DNA of 64,000 nucleotides from Nymphaea colorata (GCF_008831285.2 NC_045139.1:10884704-10948703), one strand, 5' to 3'. Counted from the stretch's first letter, positions 1 to 12,103 are shown. Numbers and translations: made by a program. Notes: a model not told the origin generated them from the sequence alone.

Positions 1-1
1 C

Positions 2-322
2 AGCACTCATAAGAACGTTTTGGTAGGAGAGCGAGCTTTGGGAAGACTCTTTGAACTTGAACCATGTGATGATGGATCTTATGTTATATTATCCAATATG
101 TGGTCTACGTCAAGAAAATGGGAAAATGCAGCAGATGTAAGACAGTTGATGCAAAAGAAACAGATGAGAAAGAAACCAGGATGCTCGTGGATTGTGCTTA
201 AGAAAGAAGCACATATATTTGTTATGGGAGACAGGTCACATCCTCAAACAGATGCGATCTACTCATCCTTAGCGTGCCTCGCTGTAGAGGCCAGTTATTA
301 TTGTAATCCAAAGTTGCTGTGA
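2..322 (+). CDS. Pentatricopeptide repeat protein, 3' end only (PLS class, E/E+ tail)
   Basis: This is the last part of a PPR gene that begins outside the window; the frame is already open at base 2. PPR proteins of this class bind organellar RNA base by base and usually guide C-to-U editing in plastids or mitochondria. The visible residues form the E motif (GSYVILSNMWSTSRKWENAA, then a V-x-x-LM helix and KKPGCSWI), followed by an E+ stretch with the pattern H-I-F-V-x-GDRSHPQ. The protein stops about 20 residues later, so there is no DYW deaminase domain; such proteins normally borrow a deaminase in trans. The editing target and organelle cannot be told because all repeats and the targeting peptide are missing. 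Confidence 0.9.
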   Translation, partial: STHKNVLVGERALGRLFELEPCDDGSYVILSNMWSTSRKWENAADVRQLMQKKQMRKKPGCSWIVLKKEAHIFVMGDRSHPQTDAIYSSLACLAVEASYYCNPKLL

Positions 323-1139
323 CAGGATGAAGAAGATGGGCAGGTTAAGGTCGCTCTTGCTTTTTGTAATCTTGTTGGGAGCATCAGCTAAATATTTCAC
401 ATTGTTCATTTTGTGAGCAATCTCTATGCTAGTACCTATAGTGACGCTTCTTTAAAAAAAACACATCAAGGTTACTGGGAAAGAGGTGTCAAAGAGAAAT
501 TAAAACATCACCTGTCTATATGTAAAGGTCATTCCCAACTTACAGTGAAATTTATATGCTTAATGTTCATTTATGAATTTTTCACGTGCCTTTCAATTTA
601 CCCTAGCAGGTGTCTAGATTAGGAAAGAGTTACTGGCAGTTTGTCTATAAGGCATACAGATGGACCATTAGCCTGTAACTAATGGTGCTTTGGACATTGG
701 CTGTACAACAAACTGAAATTAAGAAGGAAGTTAGGTTGAGGGCCTAATGATTAAATTAGCTCCATACGAAGTACTGTCCGGAACAGGGTTTGGTGGATCT
801 CTGGCTCTCTAGGCTTTAACATCAGTCAAGAGAATCTTGCATCTTAAGCAAGATTGTGTTGCTGTTTGACGTTTCATTCAAATTAAAACCATGAGAGGAA
901 TGAAGAGGCTGGGAGTGTTCCGTTTCTAAATTAATACTTCTGGACCCTGTATTTAGGTCAAGCTCCACATCCCAGTGGAATCCGAACAAAAATGCTCCAT
1001 CGGTATTCAACACGTAGACTATCTTTAGGTGATCTGCATTTCCGTTGCAACCTAAGTTTCTGTTATGCTTTGCTAGTTGCTCATATTTTTTGTTTCCTTT
1101 TTCCCTTCAGGAGAAGAGTATAATATACCTGTTCTGCAA
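323..1139. other. Intergenic region between PPR and RIC genes
   Basis: I see no coding signal here. It should contain the PPR 3' UTR and the promoter and leader of the CRIB gene. The triplet frame of the CRIB start codon is open back to a pyrimidine-rich tract ending in CAG at 1108-1110, so a further 5' exon spliced at 1111 is possible but was not identified. Confidence 0.5.
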
Positions 1140-1806
1140 ATGAAGAGTTCACTGGGATTGCTACCTTTCCCAAAATCTGCACTTTCTGACGGAATGCAGA
1201 GATTGATTAAGAGCCTCATGAGTTTTTCTCAACTGTTTGGTAATTGCTTATAACTCTAACATCCTGGGTAAATAATCCTAAATTTGGTTTTTTCTCTTCA
1301 CATAAACTGCTCCTTCAGTTTGTGTGTGGCAACCTCAATCGATTTACTTCCTGCTTTAGAGTCATCTTAGGAAGCGCCGTGTTCCAAGTTCCAACAAGAC
1401 TGAACATAAAGCATGTCCGGCTCAGTGTCAAATAGCACCAGTTTCCTTCACTCAGTGCACGTCTATTGATCACTCACAACACATGCAAATTCAGATCATT
1501 GTCCCTAAATTGACGAAATTCTCAATTTCAGGTGAGAAGGAAGAGTTTGTGGAGATGGAAATCGGTAGCCCAACCGATGGAAAACACGTAGCTCACATTG
1601 GTTGGGGTGGTTCGTCAACTGTCATGGAGAGCTCTGAAGAGCTTCAAAGTCCTGCGTTGTCCCTCCTGCCTCTAGTCTCCCTTCAAGATTTTGAGCTCGC
1701 CATGGCAGCACGGGCTGTTGCAGATGGAGGGATCAGTTGCTTAATTAATGCAGAAGGAAGAGAGAGAGAGAGAGAGAGAGAGAGGGAACTGAAGATGCAC
1801 GAGTGA
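1140..1806 (+). CDS. ROP-interactive CRIB-motif (RIC) protein, two exons
   Basis: RIC proteins are plant effectors that bind active (GTP-loaded) ROP/RAC small GTPases and pass the signal to actin, microtubules or calcium at the plasma membrane. Exon 1 is 1140-1239 (33 codons plus one base) and exon 2 is 1532-1806; donor gtaatt and acceptor ttcag join in phase to give 124 residues. Across the junction the protein reads SQLFGEKEEFVEMEIGSPTD, then GKHVAHIGWGG. That is the CRIB pattern I-x-x-P-T-D-x-x-H-V-x-H-I-G-W, with the basic SxKSLxSxSQLF helix typical of RIC4/RIC2-like members just before it. The first ATG gives a short N-terminus, as in several RICs. The C-terminus contains an alternating Arg-Glu run encoded by a GA microsatellite. 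The subgroup assignment is inference. Confidence 0.82.
1757..1787 (+). repeat. GA microsatellite inside the RIC coding region
   Basis: A run of about 15 GA units is translated as alternating Arg-Glu near the C-terminus of the RIC protein. Slippage here would change the length or frame of the last dozen residues but leave the CRIB motif intact. Confidence 0.9.
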
Positions 1807-2569
1807 TGGCTCTACCTTTTCGTTAGTTCATAAATATCTATACACTTCTTCTTTAGTGGAAAGGTTTATATGCATTTTACCTTTCCAGGCGGTGGATTGT
1901 TAACCTCAAAATATGCCCATACATATCCAACAAAACATCTGCTTGTACAAAGCCGTTGGATATCTTTATTTTTTAAATGAACCATTAAGGTTTTCGTGCT
2001 TTTGGCTGTACCAACTTCAATTAGTACGATCATTTGAATTTCTTAGATCAACTAACTGGCAATTCCTATGGATCGAACCACCAAAAACATCATCTTGTTT
2101 TCACTTAATTGTGCACTTCGAGCATCTGAAAAGCAAGTAGCTTCAACTGGTGGATCTGCATGCTTCTTTGAAATATCATCTGTATCTTTCTGAACGTAGG
2201 TGATTAAAACATCATTCACCCATTCATGTGTCATTTGATTGCACAAAAAGTTTTAAATATTGTTCATTGCAAAAATATGCTTTCCAAATTTGTTGTAATT
2301 GGTAGAATCATTGCTAACTTAATTAACTACCAAAAGAAACATTTGTGTGTTTCTTAGTCGCCACAAATCTTTCTGTAAATTCTATCGAAGAATTTAAGTT
2401 TGAGAATTGGGCGTTTTGTTTCACATCGGTAATATATGTTTGCAATTGAGTCAGAAGTACCAATATCGAATTAATTGTATAGCAACCTGTAGAATAAAGT
2501 TGAGCAGAACAAATCAATTTTGCTTTCATCAAATGAGAAAGTGAATGCTTTGATCTTAAGACTTCGAGG
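1807..2569. other. Intergenic, RIC 3' flank
   Basis: AT-rich sequence with no recognisable coding or repeat feature. It probably holds the RIC 3' UTR and terminator. Confidence 0.4.
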
Positions 2570-2572
2570 GGC

Positions 2573-2720
2573 ATAGCTCGAATAGGCAGGCTCGGGATGC
2601 ATTATGCAGTGTGTTTCTGGTTCGACTAGGAGGGTGCTATGTTTTCGTACATTAACCGAGGTGAGTCTTATGTGCAAGTTGAAGCACTTGTAGATCTTGC
2701 CACCTAATAGCAATACAGCT
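2573..2720 (+). repeat. SINE-like element, copy 1 (tRNA-type head)
   Basis: The start resembles an RNA polymerase III A box (TAGCTCGAATAGGCAGG) and is followed about 45 bp later by a B-box-like GGTTCGACTAG. Some 52 bp further on comes TGCAAGTTGAAGCA (2673-2686). That 14-mer recurs exactly at 55006 and 58296, and in degenerate form near 3302. In the 55 kb copy the spacing from the B-box-like site to the 14-mer is also about 54 bp. Such a head-plus-body layout is typical of tRNA-derived plant SINEs. Ends and target duplications were not resolved. Confidence 0.45.
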
Positions 2721-3227
2721 CTGGATTCTAGGGGCAAAGGAAATGAGTGGGGCGTCGGCTCTGGCTTAGGCGGTGGAATTAATCCTCTTGCTCCACCAGA
2801 ATACTTTGATCTTAAACATGTCACACAAAGAAAAGTTTTCTAATTGCTTCTACCTGTATTTGATTATTCAGCTGGGGAAGTTTCAATCAATAACAATGTA
2901 AAACCTTTAACATAACAATGATGCAAAAAGGCTAATTTTGTTAGCCACACTTCTTGGTCGCCATTTAAGGGCACATTGATGATCCGCATGACGGGTGATG
3001 ATATTATTCTTCTTGCAGAATATGGGGAGGCTTTCTATGAGAGGATCCCAACCATTAACACTCGTATTTTAACAGCGCCTTTTTTCCTGCATAAATTAAA
3101 TACATGGCAATGACAATATCTTGATTTTTTTTAAAAAAAAAAATCGTCGTGAAAAGTCATGAGGAACTCCTAAAACATCAACCACGAGATACCTGTAAAC
3201 TACAAATTCAAAATCATGCAATTTATA

Positions 3228-3318
3228 TCCCTAAGGAGGTTCACACAATGGCTTGGGATGTCAGGAGTGTCAATCTTTTGTGCTACAAAGGGTTTACCGA
3301 TGCGCAAGTTGAAGTGTA
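3228..3318 (+). repeat. SINE-like element, copy 2 (B box deleted)
   Basis: This stretch aligns to the copy at 54.9 kb at both ends: CCTAAGGAGGTT against CCAAGGGGGTT, then TTGTGCTACAAAGGG against TTGTGCTGCAGAAGG, then GCGCAAGTTGAAG against GTGCAAGTTGAAG. The middle, where the B-box-like site would lie, is shorter. It is therefore a damaged member of the same family. Confidence 0.4.
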
Positions 3319-3334
3319 GTAAGACTATGACTGT

Positions 3335-3618
3335 AGCAACAAGTCAAGCCAACTTGGGCTCAACAAGCTTGACCTATTTATAGACGAGCTGAGTTCAAGT
3401 TTAAATTTATACTAAATTGATAAACAAGTCGAGCAACTCGGTTCAGCTCGACTATGTAAAACTGGTTCTTCATAGTTGAATTAGTTTACAAGTTAATGAG
3501 CTAAAAGAATCAAGATAGGTTAACATAAATGAGTTAAGCCAGTCGAGCTCCAGCATGTTCTATGAAGCAAGTTGTGCTCATGTTAGAGCTAACCCAATTT
3601 GAGCTCGACTCGACTCAT
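3335..3618 (+). repeat. MITE relic, CGAGCTCGA-rich family
   Basis: Dense CTCGA and TCGAGCT words and the closing GAGCTCGACTCGACTCATG TGCAG match the well-preserved copies at 53.8 and 61.2 kb. The right end keeps a degenerate TGTGCAG, but I see no target duplication. It is an old, diverged, probably truncated copy. Confidence 0.5.
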
Positions 3619-4732
3619 GTGCAGATGTTGTGAAAATGGCACATTGAGTCACTGAAAGCAGCCCTATACCTAAGGGGATAGAGGGTTATGGGAGCTTCCG
3701 TTCTGTGCCGGACAGGCGGACAGCAGGTCTCCCGTACTCACCCAAATTGATGCATCTCTAAGTTTATGTGAACTTTTATTTTCTATTATGTGTTGTAGCA
3801 TAACTGCAGGATATATAACAAGTAAATTAAGCAATCCTCTGAAGTGAGAGCTGTAATATGTCTCTCCGGCCGCATCAAACAACATTTTGAATGTTCCAAC
3901 AATCAAAATTCGCTTAGAAAAAAGCATAGCAATTTAATATTTACAACAATCCATGCCATAATTAAATTTGTTTTAGTTTGTCAAGGAATATTTCAAACTA
4001 ACCAATTGCACCTGCTAACGGCGTTTCCTGCTACTCCTAAGAAACTCAATAATCTAAATAAAGTGTGTCATAATTGTGGACATGAAATTTCTTGGAAGCA
4101 AGAAGAGGGTGAGTGGAAGAGACCCACCGCCTCGCAGACAGCCAAAGCTCCCACTAAGGTGCCTTGAAAGCAACAGTAGATCCCATTAACTGCACTTTCT
4201 CAAAAGCAAGAGACACACCAAAATTGTCCCGGAAAATCTTATCCATGATGGCTTAGATCTAAATTGATAAAGTTTTTAAAACCTGGCAGGTTAGCCGCTC
4301 AAGTTAGTATCTGCTTAGTCATTTACCAAATAAGGATTATTAATTGCAAATGAGTACCAAGACGCAGTTTGCCTAATCAATGTCATAAAAATTGGCTTTA
4401 ATTTTCTTTTAGAAATTCCACATTTGTGCTAAGGCGTATTTCAATTTTTTATTGTAAAAAAAAATCAAAAAATATATTATGTTCTATTTATATACTAACT
4501 TGCACGACTCGCATTAGCTGATAATGGTAAAAGGTGACTGACAGGGAGAACAGGTTATTTGTATGTGTTATGTTCCAACAAAGACAAAGTTTGAATGGTT
4601 TTGCTTCAAATGGGAGCGCCATATTTATAGACCAGCCGGTTTTTAGCGATAAAATCGCGACAAAAAACGTTCAGAAACATGGATTCCCTTCTGTGCTTTG
4701 TTGGGGATGGATGAGGCGGTTCAAAAGGACGG
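3619..4732. other. Intergenic region and presumed decarboxylase promoter
   Basis: I see no supported gene. The AT-rich part from 4380 to 4510 precedes the decarboxylase leader. The exact promoter elements and transcription start were not identified. Confidence 0.4.
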
Positions 4733-7700
4733 ATGGCGCTTCTCCTTCACAGATTTGTCTTCCCCAACGTTCAGAACCGACCACCATCTCCTCGACATGA
4801 CGCCTGGGACTGTGCGTCTCTCTCCCTACCATCTGCTCGTCGTCTACCCCCGGCTTTCTCTACGATAGCAGGGAGGAAGGCTCTTCATTCTAGTGAAGGC
4901 CTTCCCATTCAAAGGTTTTTACAGTTTCTTGCTTCAACACTGACAAACAAGATTCATGACTTTATGTGTCACTAAATCCGAGCAACTTACTGTGGAAGTC
5001 TTGCTCTTGTTCAGATGCTCTTCTTCTGATTTGCTCGTGCCAACGTCAAGAGGAGGGACCGAGTCGGATGAGGTAATGTCATCTCTTTCGGTTAGTTGAC
5101 TGTTGTTGTTTTGGTATGTTCAAGTTTCTGAATGGTCACGTTGTCGCCGCATTGCTAAAAAAGCGCAAGTGAAAAAAATCAGAAGTAGACTATTGAAAGC
5201 CCGGAAATGAAACACTAGAAACATGTAAAACCGTGGAAGAGAATTTCGTATAAGAAGGAGAAGTAAAAATGGTGTGAGTAATAGCCAGTCTTGGACCATA
5301 TAGGAAGAATATGTAAAGTAGGATCAGTGGCCTGCTTTGCTTAGCTTCAGCTGATGCTATAAGCCTTCATGATGGTGATTAATAATGATTGCCCAAAGGG
5401 CATGTGTTGGTTGAACATGATTTTTTTTCCCAGTATTTTAGTCATCCATTTGTCTGTCTTCTAAGTTGGTGATGATGAGCTTGTTTTGTATCCTTTGATT
5501 TCTATGGTTATGTTAGTGAGAGAGCTTTTATGTTTCCACTGCTACTTTGAGTGCTAATGGGAAGCTCGTCCATGAGGTGGCAGTTACTGGTACCACTTCG
5601 TTGCAATTTGCAACTGTCATTGCCAAGTATACGACACTGCAGATTGGTTTATTGTTGGAAATGCATTTGGTTTGCTTTTACTGTTTTGTCCTTCAAATTG
5701 GAAAAGGACAACTTCAATTGTTTGGGAAATCATTCAAATTGTTTACTTAACCTTTTTATTACTGCTTCGCAATTTTCTTCGGTCTTGGGAAATGGTAAAT
5801 CTCGAGCTTTATTATAAATTACTGTTGAGTTGTCTTTGGAGTTCTTCCTGCCTAAGGGTTTCCAGTTTAAAAAAATTCATTTAGCTTGCGCTTACACCAT
5901 CAGGTATCTGCAGAAGATCCGCTTAGATGTGCTACGTATGCTTTTGTGGGCACGCATGCTTGTTCATGTTAATCAGTAAACAACTAGCAACTGAACTTCT
6001 TGAATTAAAACTAGTCTTCCTTTTGGTCATGCAGCATTCGTTCCTATAAATTTAGAACAGAAGTGCCTACTTCATAGTGAAAATATCAAAACGTTTTCAA
6101 GGATTATTCAGGTCAGACGAGTCTAAGGGTTCATGGGTTAATATCGATGCTTTTGGTTCTTCTGCTAACATAGAAGATTATGTGGATTACTGATAAATTC
6201 AGAGATGGAAGAATGGTGTATACAAAGGTGTCATAGTGATTACAAAGAGAACAGGACCAGGTTCTAGTTTATGAAAATGACCCCATAAAATTCTAAATAC
6301 CCAGGGCTCTTGCCTATATTGTGATGGGTTAGTAAAAGCATGTTTGGCATTTAATAGATTTGCTGGTCTATGTTCAAGATAGACAGCAATTTCATAGGGC
6401 AATGTTTGGAAAATTATGATGCATTCTAGAGCTCATACGTTCATTTTGTGGTTCTGAAGTTCACAGTTGACAAACCTTGTCGCATATGTCCTAGTTGAGT
6501 GCATGCGTAATTTGAGCAGGACTATGAAAAACTGCTAGCATCCCAGTAAAATTCAGTTATTTTAACTCTAGAGTGGTCTTAAATTTCAGTTGCAACTTGC
6601 AAGTGCATGATGAACTTGTTGGTCTTGCGCTGTCATGGTGTTTTCAACTTTTCTTGTCATGGTCGGAAAACCTAGATTGATTTCACAGTTCATGTTTGGC
6701 TCAAATGTTATATGCTTTGAACTTTTAGCTTCAGATGGGTGTTGAAATATGCGAGTTTGAGATCCTGACATTTCATTAACATGCTGAAAATATTAATTCT
6801 GTTATTAACTGCAGAAAATTGAAGACAGAAAGCAGACAAATGACCTGAGCTCGTTGAGTGTCCAGGGAAGCCGCAATTCTGATGACAGAATCTCTAATTC
6901 CCCACATTTTGTTGTTGACAATAATGCTCCTTTGGTCAATGCCTTAAAGGCATCAGCAAAATGCAATGCTGCTGGATTTCACTTTCCGGGACATAACAGA
7001 GGCAGGGCTGCACCACCTGCCCTTGCTCAACTTATCGGGAAGAGGCCTTATTTTCATGATTTACCTGAACTTCCTGAGCTTGATAATTTGTTTTCTCCAC
7101 AAGGGGTTATCCTTGATGCCCAGAGACGAGCTGCAGAATTGTTTGGAGCAACAGAGACATGGTTTCTTGTTGGGGGAACAACATGTGGCATTCAAGCATC
7201 AATTATGGCTACATGTTCGCCAGGGGAAATACTTGTCCTTCCTAGGAATTCACATATATCAGCAATATCTGGCATGGTCTTGTCTGGCGCTTTGCCCAAA
7301 TACATAATTCCAGAGTATAATTCATCCTGGGATATTGCTGGAGGAATCAGTTCACATCAGGTTGCCAATGCAATTGAAGAGTTGCATAAAGAAGGTAAAA
7401 AGCCAGCTGCAGTTTTTGTTACCTCACCCACTTACCATGGGATCTGCAGTAATATAAACGAAATCACTGATCTATGTCATGCATGGGGGATTCCAGTAAT
7501 TGTTGATGAGGCTCATGGTGCTCATTTCAAGTTTGATCCCTGTCTTCCAAGGGCAGCGTTGGAGCAAGGCGCCGACCTTGTAGTCCAGTCCACCCACAAG
7601 GTTCTATGCTCTCTTACACAGTCATCAATGTTGCACTTATCAGGTGACATTGTAGATGGGGAGCAAATTTGCAGATTCCTACAGATCCTTCAGAGCACCA

Positions 7701-8380
7701 GTCCAAGCTACCTGCTGCTTGCTTCTCTGGATGCTGCTAGAGCACAATTGAATGAGAATCCAGACACCATTTTTGATGAATCGATGCGTTTGAGCTACAA
7801 ATTGGTGGAAGAACTTCAGATGATTGCTGGTCTTTCACTGCTGAAATCTACCAACTTCCAGAGCATGCCTGAGATGGATCCCTTGCGTGTGACTGTTGGT
7901 ACGTGGAAGCTTGGTGTATCTGGATATAGAGCAGATGAGTTCCTATGTGAGAAACATGATGTCATTGCGGAGCTCGCCTCTGGTAAGTCACTAACATTTG
8001 CTATCACCATGGGCACATGCAAAGAGCATGTTGATAGGCTTGTGCATGGACTAAAGGATCTTGCAGCTGGGCATGGATCAGATACCTCAAGGCAAGCAAT
8101 GGATGGATATGATTGGGCATCTTTTCCTGATATGAACATAAAGCTGAGTCCTAGGGAGGCTTCCTTTGCAAAGAAAAGAAGGGTCCCCATTCAAGAAAGT
8201 GTTGGTGAAATTTGTGGGGAGCTCGTATGTCCTTATCCCCCAGGAATTCCAATATTGATCCCAGGCGAGGTTGTAACTGAAGATGCTCTGTGTTATCTTC
8301 TGGATGCAAAAAATGGAGGTGCTATGATCAGTGGAGCAGCTGACCCTAGTCTTGGTTATATGCTGGTATGCAGCGTGTGA
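4733..8380 (+). CDS. Orn/Lys/Arg decarboxylase family protein, plastid-targeted, three exons
   Basis: This is a fold-type I PLP enzyme of the bacterial-like ornithine/lysine/arginine decarboxylase family (COG1982 type), which removes CO2 from a basic amino acid. The plant substrate is not known to me. Exons are 4733-4914, 5015-5072 and 6815-8380; phases fit (2, then 0) and give 601 residues. Exons 1-2 encode a Ser/Arg/Pro-rich, acid-poor leader typical of a chloroplast transit peptide. Exon 3 carries the whole enzyme: FHFPGHNRG entry motif, HDLPELPELD, the Gly-rich GGTTCGIQA phosphate loop, D311-x-x-H314 (VDEAHGAHF) for the PLP ring, and Schiff-base Lys342 in STHKVLCS. The C-terminal domain keeps ICGELVCPYPPGIPILIPGE. 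All key residues are intact. The long second intron (1.74 kb) separates leader from enzyme. Exon 1-2 boundaries are inferred from splice consensus and phase. Confidence 0.85.
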
Positions 8381-8900
8381 AGATTCAGGTCGACTAGTGA
8401 AAGAGCTTAACAAATAGCAAAAGAAGAGCGGGTGCTACTGTCCTACTGAATAGATGAATTGGGTTAAATTTTGGTCTTTGTTTCAAATATCTACACAAAT
8501 TTGTTCAATAAAGAGTGCATGAGTTTTCGCACTTAGTTAAACTCTATTCCTGATTGGACGCTACTTATTTATGACATTCTATCACAAATGTGGAATAACT
8601 GAGTTATAGTCGAAAATGGTCACACTACCTCAACCATATCCATATCTGCCCAAATTACCAAAAAATCTGGGTTCTGGTCTCAAATATTCACAACCCAAAG
8701 TTTTTTGTAGTTGAAGGATCTTACAAATCGCCGTGGTCACTAAAAGTAGAGGAACAAAGCCTCAATCAAAAGGCCACATATTCTAAAATATGAGTTTGGC
8801 TGAAAGCCTCCAAACTACATATACAAGGGCTATTAGGGTCTACAAGTTGTAGATAACTACTCCTGGACCATATATGTTCACAGCTAGGCTTGCTCACTTT
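8381..8900. other. Decarboxylase 3' flank
   Basis: An AATAAA-like signal (CAATAAAG) lies at about 8506-8513, roughly 130 bp after the stop, and could serve polyadenylation. Nothing else is recognisable before the GC-rich start of the gypsy relic. Confidence 0.4.
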
Positions 8901-11900
8901 TAGCAAGTTTAGGGTTGTGCACATCGCACGCCCGAGGGTAGCCAAGCTCGAGGTGCGTCACCGAGGCACCAGGAGGGTGCGGTGATTCAAGCTCTTTGAG
9001 CCCGGCCGAGAGCGCGGTGTGACTGCCGAGGCACTAGGCGAGTGCGGCAGTAGGCGCGCCAACCCATCTCCCTTGCCTACAGACACACGGGCAGCACAAC
9101 AACACCGTGGTGGTCAGTTTAGGCAGATTCAAAATCGGCAGTGTTAGTGTCAGTAGAAGAGCCAACGGGTTTGGTTTTCTAGTAACAGTTGGTTTTCCTT
9201 AAGAGTGGCAGTTTAAGTCAGTTTTGGATTTTATTAGCAATTGGATTTCTTTTTGAGAGTGGCAGTAGTTCGTGTTTTGGATTTCTTTCCGCATTAGTTA
9301 GAAGTGTTTCCTTGGCGTTGGTATGCTTGTAACCTACAAATGGGCAAATCCAAGAAACAGATAGCCCAGGAAGAGCCCATCATTGAGGAAGGTCCTCAAG
9401 GGCAAGAAGAGCCCCCACAAACGGACTCTGTGGAAATACAAGATATAGCGTGGGCTAAAATGCAACATATAGAACGGGAAATGGTTAAAATGAGGCGCGA
9501 TATTGAGAGGCAAGAGTCCTACAGATGGAATGAGATGAAAAGGCAAGAATCCGCCCGAAAGAAGGAAATGGATGAGTTTAGGGCCATGTTCCAAGTACTT
9601 TCGGCCTCTATCAATAGTCAAGGGGAAAGGACTAACCCGAGTTCCAACCCTGCCGGCGTTGACAAGGGAAAAGGAGTTTTGGGAGGACACCCTTACTCCC
9701 CGGCTGTGCAAGAAGTGGGCCCCAATCTGTCCCATGTAGGCACTAGTTTAGAAGGAGCCCGGATCAACAAGACAGGTCATGAAGGACCTCAAATCCAACT
9801 CGGACCTCCACCCCGCACTTCAAACGAAACGAATAGAGAGCAGCGTAGGCACTCCACCCGTACTCCTCGTTTTACTCACAGTAACCAAAATCGAACGTAT
9901 TATGATTCCGACGATGAAGAAGATGAGTCCCCTCCTCACCGTTCCAGAGCACTTCAGAGGCAAGAGCCCAAACAGACTCCCACGGTCCGTTATGAGTTCC
10001 TTAAGTTTAATGGGGAAGGTTTACGTGAATGGATGTTTATGACAGAGTGATATTTTATCTGTCAGCATGTTCCTAGAGAAGAGTGGATAGAGACGGCCAC
10101 AGCCTATATGTCAGGAGGCGCCACTTCCTGGTATATGTGGTTCGACCACAAGCATGAGAATCCAACTTGGGAACAGTTCAAGGCTAGTCTTCAACTTTGT
10201 TTCGGAGACTCTACTTATATAGACTATGATGAGGACCTCAAAAATCTAGTCCAGACGACAACCGTTCAAGCCTACCAAAAACAATTTGAACGGCTTGCCA
10301 GCATGGTACAGTGGACCGAGCGTTCCCTCATAGGAGCTTTTAAAGGAGGTCTCAAAAACGAAATTAAAATTGACATGAAGACGCAGAGATATGACAGCCT
10401 AGATGAATGATTTGCTATGGCACGAATCTATGAGGAGAGATTAGAAGAGAAACAAGCATTCAAGAAAGCTCGTAAGTTCGATAGCCAGAAGAGGAAACTG
10501 TCGTATCCTTTTGGTTCTCAATATAGAAGAAACGACAAGGCTCCCTACCCCAAGAAGGGAGAAGTTAGGCCCAACCAGGGCCGTAGGCCTCCAATTACAT
10601 ATATCACACCCAAGGAAATGGAGGAACTGAGGCGCAAAAAATTGTGCTTCAAATGTAAAGGAAAATGGGACAAAGACCATGTGTGCAAGTCATTTTCAAG
10701 ATTACAATTGGTCGACGACTACAGCAATTCTAGTGTGAGTAAGTCTAATTCGAGTTCCTCAGACGAAGAGGAAAATGAAGAGGAAGAAAAAGAGGAGGCT
10801 CCTAAATAAAAAATTACCATTACCGAAATTAATGATGAAACAGAAGGGGCTTTTCATTCGATGATGGACCCTTTCAACCCCAACTCGATGAAGTTGATTG
10901 GTACCATAAACGGACACAAGATGCTGATTTTACTTTACTCTGGGGCAACACACAACTTCCTAAGTGTGGAGGCCGCCCAGAGATGTGAAATTCCGTTGGC
11001 ACCGTCAAAACCACTAATGGTCATAGTGGGAAATGGGTAGAGAATCTTGTGTGCTCACGAGGGCAAAGGAGTGGAAGTGGTTATCAAGAGAAAACCCTTC
11101 AAAATCGATTTACTGGTGTTACCAATAGATGGAGTCGACCTCATTCTTGGAATGACTTGGCTCGCAACATTAGGAGTCGTTTCGTGGGATTTCAAAAACC
11201 TACGAATGACATTCACTCAGGAATGAGATGATGAGCCAGTGACCCTCACGGGTTTGAGCAACACCGTCAGTCCCAAGGCTGCATTAAAAGCACTTACCTT
11301 AGAACATCCAGCATTTTGGGTTGTCATGTTGGCAACCAAAGTTCCCACAGTGGAAGAAACAAAGGAAGAGCCAATTCCGGCCAAGGTACAATGAGTCTTA
11401 GAGGAATTCACGGATATCTTCATCGAGCCTAAGGGGTTGCCCCCATAGAGGGCATATGATCACCAGATCATCTTGACATAGGGCACAGAACCTGTGAATG
11501 TTAAACCTTATAGGTACGGGTATAGCCAGAAGGCAGAAATTGAAAGACTTGTTAAAGAGATGCTTGAAGGAGGAATAATTCGCCCCAGTAGCAGTCCTTT
11601 TTCTTCTCCAGTCCTCTTGGTTAAGAAGAAAGACAACACCTGGCGTTTCTGTGTTGATTATCAAGCATTGAATGAAGCCACCGTTAAGGATAGGCACTGG
11701 ATACCAGTCATTGATGAGCTCTTGGACGAATTAGCTGGTGCTACCATCTTTTTCAAAATCGATCTAAGAGCCGGTTACCACCAGATCCGGATGCATAAAG
11801 AAGATATATGCAAGACTGCTTTTAGAACGCATGACGGGCACTACGAGTTCCTTGTCATGCCTTTTGGACTGACAAATGTACCTACGACCTTTCAGAGGTG

Positions 11901-12103
11901 CATGAACGATGTCTTCAGGTAGTACCTTCATGACTTCATCCTTGTCTTCTTTGACGATATTCTGATCTATAGCATGGATGAAGAACAATATGTCGTTCAT
12001 CTGGCTACAGCGTTACAAGTTCTACGGGAACATCAGTTATACGCGAAGATGTCCAAGTGCAGCTTTGGACAATCTTCCATTGGTTACCTCGCACACATTC
12101 TGT
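8900..12103 (+). mobile_element. Ty3/gypsy retrotransposon relic, copy 1 (leader, gag, PR, RT; truncated in RT)
   Basis: One frame runs from about 9340 to 12103, broken only by in-frame stops. Gag (9340-10810) has a coiled, charged N-terminus, a capsid-like block (W-x-x-F, RSLIGAFKGGLKNEIK) and a zinc knuckle of the plant gypsy type, CFKCKGKWDKDHVC. Protease follows with the active site altered from D-S-G to Y-S-G (YSGATHNF, near 10940). Reverse transcriptase shows the FRVDY-type box ([11 protein letters not shown]), [14 protein letters not shown], and FFDDIL. Stops occur at 10048, 10408, 10807, 11038, 11224, 11392, 11446, 11479 and 11920. Homology to the other copy ends abruptly at about 12103, before connection, RNaseH and integrase. 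The 8900-9339 part is GC-rich leader or LTR sequence; no clear LTR end was found. The element is dead. Confidence 0.85.

Noticed and set aside
5547-5884. Open frames in the large decarboxylase intron
   Set aside because: The phase of the neighbouring exons already fits without them, and their products match no part of the enzyme family.
7816-8413. Antisense frames over the decarboxylase
   Set aside because: Mirror frames of a real conserved enzyme on the other strand.
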